Assembly: GCF_016458235.1 (NCBI RefSeq)
Contig: NZ_JAEMHK010000003.1
Coordinates: forward strand, 186,001-250,000
Source: Geomonas propionica
Lineage (GTDB): Bacteria; Desulfobacterota; Desulfuromonadia; Geobacterales; Geobacteraceae
Length of the DNA: 64,000 bases
Reading direction: 5' to 3'
A program made the position numbers and the translations under genes. This document shows positions 7,286 through 14,857 of the stretch, piece by piece (the first letter of the stretch is position 1; each line of letters begins with the position of its first letter). The notes under the pieces were generated by a model that made no database searches, was not told the DNA's origin, and saw only the letters and a program-made list of their open reading frames with translations.

Positions 7286-9598
7286 ATGAAACAGATCAAC
7301 AATCAAACCAAGCTGACCCCCCTCAATATTTCGATCGTCTATGCCGTAGTTGGTGTCCTCTGGGGCGCCGCCTCCTGCCTGTTCCCCGCCGTCCTGGCAC
7401 ACAAAAGCTTCATATACCTCTCCGCGGAAACCATGAATCACGCCTTCTTCATACTTGCCACGGCGGCCCTCCTCTACCTCTTGATCAGCCGCAGCGAAGG
7501 GGACGTGGTGCGCGGCAGAGAGTCGCTGTTCAGGGTGAACCGGGCGCTGAAGACCTTCAGCGGCTGCAACCAAGCGCTGGTACGGGCCACGGAGGAGCTG
7601 CAGCTGATGAAGGATATCTGCCGTACCATCGTGGAGACCGGCGGGTACAAGCTGGCCTGGGTCGGCATGGCCGAGCACGACGACTGGAAGACGGTGCGCC
7701 CCGTGGCCCAGTGGGGCGACCAAGGTGGCTACCTGACCAAGCTGGACATGAGCTGGGCCGACATCGACCGCGGCCGCGGGCCGACGGGAACCGCCATCAG
7801 GACCGGCACCACGCGCATTGTCCAGAATATCCGCTACGACGCCAGCTGGGCTCTTTGGCGCGAGGAGGCGCTCAAACACGGCTTCGCCGCCTCGGTATCG
7901 CTGCCGCTGGTAAACGAAGGACGGCCGCTCGGGGCGCTGGTAATCTTCGCCGGGGAGAAGCGGGCTTTCGGGAAACAGGAGGTCAAGCTCCTGGAGCAAC
8001 TGGCGGACGACCTCTCCTTCGGCATCGCGACCCTGCGCATGAACCTCGAGCGCAAGAAGGCGGAACAGGAAATCATGCTGCTTGCATCGGTGATCGAGCA
8101 GTCCAAGGAGGGGCTCATCCTCTTCGACAGCGACGGCACCATCAAGTACGTCAACCCCGCCATCGAGAGCATCACCGGGCACGATGCACAGTGCGTGGTC
8201 GGGCGCAACGTGGCGGTCCTGGGCGACGGCGACGGGGGCGTGGAACTCTACCGTTCGGTGTGGGATGACCTCACCAAGGGGGAGCGGCGGGCGGGGGGGC
8301 ACTTCATCCAGAAGGGCAAAGAGGGCGACTACTACGAAATCGACATCACCTTCTGGTCCATATCCGATACCGACGGCGAAGTGAAGAACTACGCCGCGTT
8401 GGTGCGGGACGTGACCCACGAACTGCAACTGGAGCGGCAATTACGCCAGGCCCAGCGGATGGAGGCAATCGCCACCCTGGCCGGCGGCATCGCCCACGAC
8501 TTCAACAACAACCTCGCCTCCATCATCACCTGCACCGAGATGGCGCGGGACGACGTGCCGCTGGAAAGTCCTCTGCGCGAGCTATTGGACGTGGTGCTGA
8601 AATCAAGCTACCGTGGGCGCAAGCTTGTGAAACAGATCCTCACCTTCTGCTGCAAGGGAGAGCAGGAGCGGCAACCGGTCCAGGTCGAGGCCATTGTGAA
8701 CGAGTGCCTGAACCTGATGCGCCCGTCGATACCTTCCTCGATAACGGTGCGAGCCCAACTGGAACAGGATCTCGGCATGATCATGGGCGACCCCACCCAG
8801 ATTCACCAGATCATCATGAACTTGGTGACCAACGCGAGCCACGCCATGAGGCTCAAGGGGGGAACCCTCGATCTGGCGCTGGAAAATGTCACCCTCGACG
8901 CCGATTCCCTTGGGGCTCCGGACCTCCCTCCAGGTCCCTACCTCAAGCTGACGGTCAAGGACTCGGGGCACGGCATGGATCAAAAGACCATGGAACAGAT
9001 CTTCGATCCCTTCTTCACCACCAAGGGGCACAACGAGGGCACCGGGCTCGGGCTCTCGGTGGTGCACGGCATCGTCAGGAACCACGGTGGGGGGATCTCG
9101 GTGAGCAGCCGACCCGGCCTCGGAGCGACCTTCGAGGTATTCCTGCCCCGGATCGCGGCGGCGCAGAAAGACTGCGTGTTGCAGACTGAGGCGGCCTCCC
9201 TGACCGGGAGCGGCAGGATACTTCTCGTTGATGACGAAGAGGACGTCGTGTTTGCCGGCAAGAAGATGCTGGAGCGGCTGGGGTACCAGGTGGTGACCGG
9301 CCGTGACGGCGCGGAGGCCTTGGAAATCTTCACGGCCGACCCCGGCGCCGTCGACCTGGTCATCACGGACCAGACTATGCCGCGCATGACCGGCATCGAA
9401 CTGTCGCGGCAGCTCGTTGCCGTGCGTTCCGAGCTCCCCGTCATTCTCTGCACCGGCTTGGGTTCCGGCGTGGACCGTGCCCAGCAGCGGGAAGAGGCTG
9501 AGCTGGCGGGAGTGCGCGAAGTGGCTTACAAACCGCTGGACCGCGAGGAGATGGCTGCCTTGATACGCCGGGTGATGCCCCCGGCCGGGGAGGCGTGA
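7286..9598 (+). CDS. Hybrid sensor histidine kinase (TM-GAF-PAS-HisKA-HATPase-receiver)
   Basis: 770 residues from the ATG at 7286, chosen for its GGGGAG site and because residues upstream of it look non-coding. Two N-terminal membrane helices are followed by a GAF domain (about 90-240), a PAS domain (about 250-375), the phospho-acceptor helix (LAGGIAHDFNNNLASI), an ATPase domain (N box IHQIIMNLVTNASHAM, G box GTGLGLSVVHG) and a C-terminal receiver (ILLVDDEE, LVITDQTMP). There is no periplasmic sensing domain of note, so it probably senses a cytoplasmic or membrane signal. It sits 5 bp upstream of the 9604 regulator and is the obvious partner. Confidence 0.92.
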   Translation: MKQINNQTKLTPLNISIVYAVVGVLWGAASCLFPAVLAHKSFIYLSAETMNHAFFILATAALLYLLISRSEGDVVRGRESLFRVNRALKTFSGCNQALVRATEELQLMKDICRTIVETGGYKLAWVGMAEHDDWKTVRPVAQWGDQGGYLTKLDMSWADIDRGRGPTGTAIRTGTTRIVQNIRYDASWALWREEALKHGFAASVSLPLVNEGRPLGALVIFAGEKRAFGKQEVKLLEQLADDLSFGIATLRMNLERKKAEQEIMLLASVIEQSKEGLILFDSDGTIKYVNPAIESITGHDAQCVVGRNVAVLGDGDGGVELYRSVWDDLTKGERRAGGHFIQKGKEGDYYEIDITFWSISDTDGEVKNYAALVRDVTHELQLERQLRQAQRMEAIATLAGGIAHDFNNNLASIITCTEMARDDVPLESPLRELLDVVLKSSYRGRKLVKQILTFCCKGEQERQPVQVEAIVNECLNLMRPSIPSSITVRAQLEQDLGMIMGDPTQIHQIIMNLVTNASHAMRLKGGTLDLALENVTLDADSLGAPDLPPGPYLKLTVKDSGHGMDQKTMEQIFDPFFTTKGHNEGTGLGLSVVHGIVRNHGGGISVSSRPGLGATFEVFLPRIAAAQKDCVLQTEAASLTGSGRILLVDDEEDVVFAGKKMLERLGYQVVTGRDGAEALEIFTADPGAVDLVITDQTMPRMTGIELSRQLVAVRSELPVILCTGLGSGVDRAQQREEAELAGVREVAYKPLDREEMAALIRRVMPPAGEA

Positions 9599-9603
9599 GG
9601 GGG

Positions 9604-11019
9604 ATGGCGAAGATCCTGATTATCGATGACGAGGAGACCGTCTGCGAGTCCATGTCGCTGGTAGGCAAGCGTGCCGGGCACGAAACCGCCTGCGCCAGGA
9701 CCCTGACCGCCGGCTGCCAAATGGCTTCGGAGGGGGCGTTCGACCTGGTGTTTCTCGACGTACGGCTCCCCGACGGCAACGGACTGGAAATGCTGCCGCG
9801 CCTGGCGCAGGCCCCGTCCCGGCCGGAGATAGTCATCATGACCGGATACGGCGACCCGGCCGGCGCGGAATTGGCCATCAACAGCGGCGCCTGGGATTAC
9901 ATCGAGAAGGGATCGTCCTTCAAGGAAATCACCCTTTCCCTGGTGCGCGCCCTGGAGTATCGCAAGCAGAAGCTCTCGCTCTCTGGGCGCCAGGAGGTGG
10001 TTGCCCTGAAGCGGGAAAACATCGTCGGCAACAGCCCGGCCCTGACGGCGTGCCTCGATGCGGTGGCGCGTGCGGCGGTGAGCGACGCCGGAGTTCTGAT
10101 CCTTGGGGAAACGGGATCGGGGAAAGAGCTCTTCGCCAGGGCGGTACATCAGAACAGCAAGCGCTGCGACAAACCTTTCGTGGTGGTGGACTGCGCCAGC
10201 CTGCCGGAGACGCTGGTGGAGAGCCTGCTGTTCGGACACGAGAAGGGGGCCTTCACCGGCGCCGAGAAAGCGCGCGACGGACTGATCAGCCAGGCCCACG
10301 GCGGGACCCTCTTTCTGGACGAGGTCGGCGAGCTTCCCTTCGCCACGCAGAAGGCTTTCCTCAGGGTGCTGCAGGAGAGGCGCTACCGTCCCGTGGGGGG
10401 GGCGCGCGAGTTGGAGAGCGATTTTCGGCTGGTGGCCGCCACCAACCGCAACCTGAACCAGATGGCGGACGTCGGGACCTTCCGCAGCGACCTCCTTTTC
10501 AGGTTGAGCACCTTCGTCCTTGAACTCCCTCCGCTGCGGGAGCGCAGCGAGGACATCAAGGAACTCGCCCGCTATTACATGGACAAGTTCTGCGAGAATA
10601 ACGGCTTGTCACCCAAAGGGAGCTGCCCTGAATTCGTGGAAACGCTGCAGGCGTACAACTGGCCCGGAAACGTCCGCGAGTTCATCAACACCATTGAGCG
10701 CACGGTGTTGACCGCCAGGGAACAGCCGGTTCTTTTCGCCCAGCACCTGCCGACGCAGATCCGGGTACAGGTTACCCAAAGCGCGGTGAACCGGCACGAG
10801 GCCGCGGCCGCCGCCCCGGCTCAACTGTCGCCGCCCACTCAACTCCCCAAGCTGAACGACTTTCGTGACACCGTCTACACCCAGGCCGAAAAGCAATACC
10901 TCTGCGACCTGATGGCGCTGGCCCAACACGATATCGCCACCGCCTGCGATCTCTCCGGCCTTTCGCAGTCTCGCCTCTACGCCCTCTTGAAGATTCACGA
11001 CCTGCACCGCTCGACCTAG
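9604..11019 (+). CDS. NtrC-family sigma-54-dependent response regulator, partner of the 7286 kinase
   Basis: 471 residues. The receiver has ILIIDDEE and LVFLDVRLPDG. The AAA+ domain has Walker A GETGSGKE, a canonical GAFTGA loop and GTLFLDE. A short linker leads to a helix-turn-helix (IATACDLSGLSQSRLYALL). A GTG at 9595 overlaps the kinase stop, but the ATG at 9604 has GGGGAGG at a better distance. By position it is comparable to BccR, the sigma-54 regulator of cbcBA in G. sulfurreducens, because a seven-heme cytochrome and cytochrome b pair follows. That equivalence is an inference. Its likely target is the sigma-54 promoter at 11266. Confidence 0.9.
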   Translation: MAKILIIDDEETVCESMSLVGKRAGHETACARTLTAGCQMASEGAFDLVFLDVRLPDGNGLEMLPRLAQAPSRPEIVIMTGYGDPAGAELAINSGAWDYIEKGSSFKEITLSLVRALEYRKQKLSLSGRQEVVALKRENIVGNSPALTACLDAVARAAVSDAGVLILGETGSGKELFARAVHQNSKRCDKPFVVVDCASLPETLVESLLFGHEKGAFTGAEKARDGLISQAHGGTLFLDEVGELPFATQKAFLRVLQERRYRPVGGARELESDFRLVAATNRNLNQMADVGTFRSDLLFRLSTFVLELPPLRERSEDIKELARYYMDKFCENNGLSPKGSCPEFVETLQAYNWPGNVREFINTIERTVLTAREQPVLFAQHLPTQIRVQVTQSAVNRHEAAAAAPAQLSPPTQLPKLNDFRDTVYTQAEKQYLCDLMALAQHDIATACDLSGLSQSRLYALLKIHDLHRST

Positions 11020-11067
11020 CCGCCGCACCTCTCCCTCTTGCCCCGTTACTTTCCTGTCCCGCGAGAA

Positions 11068-11088
11068 CGTTCCTGCACGGCAGGAACG
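11068..11088. promoter_or_regulatory. Perfect palindrome CGTTCCTG-N5-CAGGAACG upstream of the 11329 operon
   Basis: A perfect 8-bp inverted repeat about 180 bp upstream of a sigma-54 promoter. It has no T-tract on either side, so an activator site is more likely than a terminator. It differs from the TGTAT-N9-ATACA sites, pointing to a different regulator. The rest of the 309-bp spacer 11020-11328 shows only the promoter. Confidence 0.6.
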
Positions 11089-11265
11089 GCACCTTACCCT
11101 TCGTCCGATCCTTAAGTAGTCGTAAGTTTTCGTTATTGCTTGTCATTTTGGCGTGTGTGCTGTTGCTCGGCCCCTGGGGCTGTGCCCGCGCTAAAAAAAC
11201 CTTCTCTTGCCGCTCCTGCAGGTAACCACCCTACATTGCTGTGGTTTTAGGTGCTGCGCACGGTT

Positions 11266-11281
11266 CGGCACCGTGGTTGCT
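11266..11281 (+). promoter_or_regulatory. Sigma-54 (-24/-12) promoter for the 11329-14762 operon
   Basis: CGGCACCGTGGTTGCT matches TGGCAC-N5-TTGCT except for the first base, with exact 10-bp GG-GC spacing. The start site would be near 11293, about 36 bp before the first gene. Confidence 0.82.
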
Positions 11282-11328
11282 ATGTATGGGTAACCCTTCG
11301 GGGAATAATGCGGAAAAAGGAGAGGGCC

Positions 11329-11598
11329 ATGACAAAGGAAACGAAAGAATCATTGTCCGGGAAAGTGACAAGTTGGTCGATCATCGGGGTGGTTGTGGCC
11401 GGAACGCTCCTCATCTCCGGCATTGCCGACGTCTCCGAAGGTAGCGGGCTGATGGCGAAGATATTCCTCCTCTTCATCGGCGCCATCATCGTCGTGCAGG
11501 TCATCCCTGGCATCATGCTCTTCAGCGCCATGCTCAAAGGGATTTACAGCCTGTTTGGCAAGAAGGTAAAGGTCCCTCTGGAACAGGACAAAAAGTAG
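11329..11598 (+). CDS. Small two-helix membrane protein (QVIPG/MLKG family)
   Basis: 89 residues from the ATG at 11329, preceded by AAAGGAGAGGG. Two helices are predicted (about 16-36 and 45-68), the second reading LLFIGAIIVVQVIPGIMLF and followed by SAMLKGIYSLFGKK. This matches the pattern of 4032-4280 and 4859-5110 in the other module. It is the first gene after the sigma-54 promoter. Function unknown; its duplication next to both oxidoreductase modules suggests a shared accessory role. Confidence 0.78.
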   Translation: MTKETKESLSGKVTSWSIIGVVVAGTLLISGIADVSEGSGLMAKIFLLFIGAIIVVQVIPGIMLFSAMLKGIYSLFGKKVKVPLEQDKK

Positions 11599-11622
11599 CG
11601 GTCGCGAGACGCGAGGTGGCTT

Positions 11623-12336
11623 ATGGACGAACGGGGAATCATCATTGCGGACCGCGATGCGGACTTTCGCAAACAGGTAGCCGAATACTTCCGCAAAGCG
11701 GGGTATGAGGTTGAGACCACTGATTCAACAGTCCACGTGCTCTGCAGCATCCTGCAGAAGAAGACACCGGTGTTGTTGTTGGGTAGTGACTTCGACCAGA
11801 AGGTTTCTTCCTCGGATCTGATTCACCTGTTGAAGAAATGCAACCGCCACTTGAACGTGATCATGGTATCCGACGATCTCCCGCTGACCCAGGCAAGGCA
11901 AGTACGCAAGGCGGGGATCTTCTACCAGGCCATGAAACCGGCGGAAAACAGCGACACCGAAGAGCTCGGGCTCGCGGTGGAGTGCGCCTTCAAGACCTAT
12001 CGGGCCAGCCGGCAGCAGGAGCGCATGGAGGCCGCGATGAGGCGCCGGGCACATCGGCGCGAGGCGCAGGAACTGCAAACCGCCGGCAGGTCCAGGCGCT
12101 TCTCCTGGTTGATGGCCCTCACCGTTTTGATCTTCGGGACCAGCTTCCTGGCCCTTTCGGCGGCGCAGAGCATAGATCGGGAGAGCAACCTGGGGATCTG
12201 GCTCTTCCTCGGATTCTGTGCCCTCTTGCTGGTGGCGCAGTTCTTCCCGGTCTTCCGGGTCAGGTTGCCGCATCGCATCATGGCGCAGCAAGCTGCCAAA
12301 GAGCAGGCTGCCTCATCTGACAAAAAATCATCCTAA
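11623..12336 (+). CDS. Pseudo-receiver fused to two membrane helices
   Basis: 237 residues. The first ~125 form a receiver fold with an acidic pocket (IIIADRD) and the conserved lysine (AMKPA), but glycine at the phospho-acceptor position (PVLLLGSDFDQ, residue 54). A basic, Arg-rich linker (about 128-160) leads to two membrane helices (about 161-181 and 190-210), the second reading IWLFLGFCALLLVAQFFP, clearly related to the small membrane protein at 4032-4280. The fusion joins in one chain two proteins that are separate in the left module, supporting a physical interaction between them. Confidence 0.82.
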   Translation: MDERGIIIADRDADFRKQVAEYFRKAGYEVETTDSTVHVLCSILQKKTPVLLLGSDFDQKVSSSDLIHLLKKCNRHLNVIMVSDDLPLTQARQVRKAGIFYQAMKPAENSDTEELGLAVECAFKTYRASRQQERMEAAMRRRAHRREAQELQTAGRSRRFSWLMALTVLIFGTSFLALSAAQSIDRESNLGIWLFLGFCALLLVAQFFPVFRVRLPHRIMAQQAAKEQAASSDKKSS

Positions 12337-12367
12337 CTAAGGACGCGCTCCTTGAAAGGAGGGATAC

Positions 12368-13456
12368 GTGAAACCAGCCGACCTACAAAAGATGAGTTTG
12401 CTCGCCAAGCTGGCGTTGTGCGCCTGGGCCCTAGCCGGGATCATCGCGCAGGCGAACGCCTGGGGCTTCTCTTACGGGGACCAGACCGGCAACAACCAGG
12501 CCTGCCTGTCCTGTCACGGTAAAACCGGGAACGTGCCGAAGGGGACCTTCATCGACCCGCAGCGCTTCACGCAGACCGCTCACGCCAACCTCGGGTGTGA
12601 AGCCTGTCACGCCACCGTCCCCGTCAATCATCCCGACGGAACCAAGGTGCCCAAAGCCGACTGCCGCGATTGCCATTCGGGCATCAGCGAGGAGTACGCC
12701 AAGGGGCTTCATGCCTCGAAGACCAACTGCAACGGCTGCCATAACCCGCACCTGGTGCAAAACCCCAAAGACGTTTCCGGGCAGGAAATCAACATGATCT
12801 GCTCCAACTGTCACAACTCTTTGGAGATGACAGCAAAACACGGTGAGTGGCTGCCCCAATCCGAGCTGCACCTGCGCATGCTCCCCTGCATCACCTGCCA
12901 TACCGGCGCGAAGGACTACTACATCAGCATGTACATCGTCAAGAGCAAGGGTGACAGTCGGTTCGGCAAGCAGGAAGTCGCCGAGTACGCCGAGCTGAAA
13001 GCGATGGCGGACGGCCGTCCCATCGTGTCCCTCATCGACACCAACCGTGACAACTACGTTTCCCTGGAGGAACTGCGTGTTTTCAATCGGACCCAGAAGT
13101 CGCTTCGCCTGTACGGGATGATGACCCCGTCGACGGTATCGCACAAGTTCGAGATCCTCGACAGCCGGCGTAACTGCAGTTTCTGTCACACCTCGGGCTC
13201 GGGGCTCATGCAGACCAGCTTTATAGCCGTGCCGGAAGAGAATGGCACCTTCCTGCGAGTGCCGGTAGAGAAGGGGGCGGTCCTTGATGCCCTGTACGCC
13301 GCACCGGACTTCTACATGATGGGGTCCACCAAGAACACTAGGTTGAACAGCATCGGGCTTGCCGTCATCTGCTGCGGTCTCATCATGCCGGTCGGACACG
13401 GCTTCGTCCGGTTCCTGACCCGCAAAAATAGGAAACAAAAGGAGCATCAGTCATGA
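12368..13456 (+). CDS. cbcA: Seven-heme c-type cytochrome with EF-hand, CbcA-like
   Basis: 362 residues from a GTG preceded by AAGGAGG. A signal peptide ends near QANA. Seven CXXCH motifs follow: CLSCH, CEACH, CRDCH, CNGCH, CSNCH, CITCH and CSFCH. Between hemes six and seven is a complete EF-hand loop (DTNRDNYVSLEE). A C-terminal helix (SIGLAVICCGLIMPVGHGFV) anchors the protein in the membrane. Its stop overlaps the start of the cytochrome b gene (ATGA). A seven-heme c plus cytochrome b pair behind a sigma-54 promoter matches what is known of CbcBA in G. sulfurreducens, a quinol oxidase used near the lower potential limit of respiration. The symbol rests on layout and heme count, not alignment. 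Confidence 0.75.
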   Translation: MKPADLQKMSLLAKLALCAWALAGIIAQANAWGFSYGDQTGNNQACLSCHGKTGNVPKGTFIDPQRFTQTAHANLGCEACHATVPVNHPDGTKVPKADCRDCHSGISEEYAKGLHASKTNCNGCHNPHLVQNPKDVSGQEINMICSNCHNSLEMTAKHGEWLPQSELHLRMLPCITCHTGAKDYYISMYIVKSKGDSRFGKQEVAEYAELKAMADGRPIVSLIDTNRDNYVSLEELRVFNRTQKSLRLYGMMTPSTVSHKFEILDSRRNCSFCHTSGSGLMQTSFIAVPEENGTFLRVPVEKGAVLDALYAAPDFYMMGSTKNTRLNSIGLAVICCGLIMPVGHGFVRFLTRKNRKQKEHQS

Positions 13457-14175
13457 GCGAGACAAAGAGGATCTACCTGCAGCCCTGGCCCATACGCATC
13501 TGGCACTGGATCAACGCCTCGGGCATCATCATCCTGATCCTGTCCGGCGCCCAGATCCGGTTTCCTGAGACTCTGAGCATCTTCACCAGCTACAAGAGCG
13601 CCATCGAGGTGCACAACACCGCCGGGATCATAGTTTCCATCTCCTTCTCGTTCTGGTTCTTCTACTACAAGATGGTGAAGAACACCTTGGACAAGCTGTA
13701 CATCCCGGACGAGGAGGACATCAAGCACGGTCTGGTGCGTCAGCTCCTTTATTACTGCTTCTGGTACTTCCTGGGGCGGCCGAGCCCGTATCATGCCACA
13801 CCGGATCACAAGTTCAACCCGATGCAGAAGTCGGCCTACCTCGCCGTCATGTTCGTCCTCATGCCGCTGGTCGGCCTCACCGGGATCCTGCTGCTGAACG
13901 TGACACCACTGCGCGTGCTGATCCTGATGTGGGGCGGCATCAAGTTCATCGTCGCGCTCCATTTCCTCCTGGCCTGCTCGCTGCTCGCCTTCCTCTGCAC
14001 GCACGTGTACCTGGCGACCTTGGGCGACTACATCAAGCCGATGCTGATCGGGTGGGAGGAGGTGGAAGAGCATGAGGATGTGGAGGCGGCCCCGGAGGTG
14101 GTGATCCCCGGCTACCGGCCGGTGCGTCACTATCCGGAATACGAGCGGGAACTTCTGGAGCAGCGCCACAGTTGA
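13453..14175 (+). CDS. cbcB: Membrane cytochrome b (CbcB-like)
   Basis: 240 residues with four main helices in the cytochrome b561/thiosulfate-reductase gamma arrangement. Candidate heme-ligand histidines occur in WPIRIWHWINAS (helix 1), IEVHNTAG (helix 2) and ALHFLLACSLLAFLCTHVY (last helix). It would take electrons from menaquinol and hand them to the seven-heme cytochrome whose gene it overlaps by 4 bp. The acidic cytoplasmic tail (EEVEEHEDVEAAPE) has no recognised function. Confidence 0.82.
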   Translation: MSETKRIYLQPWPIRIWHWINASGIIILILSGAQIRFPETLSIFTSYKSAIEVHNTAGIIVSISFSFWFFYYKMVKNTLDKLYIPDEEDIKHGLVRQLLYYCFWYFLGRPSPYHATPDHKFNPMQKSAYLAVMFVLMPLVGLTGILLLNVTPLRVLILMWGGIKFIVALHFLLACSLLAFLCTHVYLATLGDYIKPMLIGWEEVEEHEDVEAAPEVVIPGYRPVRHYPEYERELLEQRHS

Positions 14176-14213
14176 CGGGACAAGGTTGCTAATTCCGGGA
14201 AAGGAGAACGGCC

Positions 14214-14762
14214 ATGTCAGGACATCATCTTATCGAGCAGATCGTCAAGGCGAAACCGATACGGGAAACGGCCCTGGTCGCGACGGGAAGCGAACGTTCC
14301 TGGAGCCGCGAACAGGTGGCCAAAAACGTCGAGCAGCTACATGTCCTTTCCCGCCGTGGGTTGTGGGGGATGGTGCTGTTCCTGGGGTTGAGCGCCGCGG
14401 CTCTGGCGCTCAGCCAGGGAGGCGTGCCGTCGGTTGCCCAGGCGGAACTGGAAGGCATTATCGGTCCTCTGCCGTCGATCGACCTGCTCAACCTTGTCCT
14501 GGGAGTCTCGTGGCTGTCCGCCCTGGTGTTGATCGTGGGGCGCAGGGGGAGCGACGGCAGGCCGGGGTACAGATGGCACAACGTCGGCCTCCCCGCCGTT
14601 TTCTACCCGCTCTATGTCTTCTGTGACACGACCGGCACCTACTTCCCGGTAGTATTTCTTGCCGGCCTCGCCTTATTGCTTCTGGAACACAGCTTCGTGG
14701 TGTGCTACACCGCCAAGGCGATCAAGGAGGAGACGGCCCGCCTGGAACGCCTGCGCGATTGA
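14214..14762 (+). CDS. Membrane protein, last gene of the cbcAB-like operon
   Basis: 182 residues with a hydrophilic N-terminus of about 48 residues and four predicted helices. An AAAGGAGAACGG site precedes the ATG. It starts 38 bp after cbcB and ends just before a strong terminator, so it belongs to the operon. I do not recognise the family. It may be a further subunit of the oxidoreductase or an assembly factor. Confidence 0.72.
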   Translation: MSGHHLIEQIVKAKPIRETALVATGSERSWSREQVAKNVEQLHVLSRRGLWGMVLFLGLSAAALALSQGGVPSVAQAELEGIIGPLPSIDLLNLVLGVSWLSALVLIVGRRGSDGRPGYRWHNVGLPAVFYPLYVFCDTTGTYFPVVFLAGLALLLLEHSFVVCYTAKAIKEETARLERLRD

Positions 14763-14793
14763 TCTGTCTGTGCAGGAACGGCCCTCCATGCAC

Positions 14794-14828
14794 AACCGGC
14801 CACTCGAATTCGAGTGGCCGGTTTTTTT
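14794..14828 (+). terminator. Rho-independent terminator of the 11329-14762 operon
   Basis: A perfect 15-bp self-complementary stem centred at 14808/14809 (arms AACCGGCCACTCG, with AATT at the tip), followed by seven T residues. Confidence 0.92.
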
Positions 14829-14857
14829 GTACGTCGGGAGTGCCAACAGGAGGCTTA

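Noticed and set aside
11068-11088. Palindrome considered as terminator of the 9604 regulator gene
   Set aside because: No T-tract follows on either strand; an activator site fits better.
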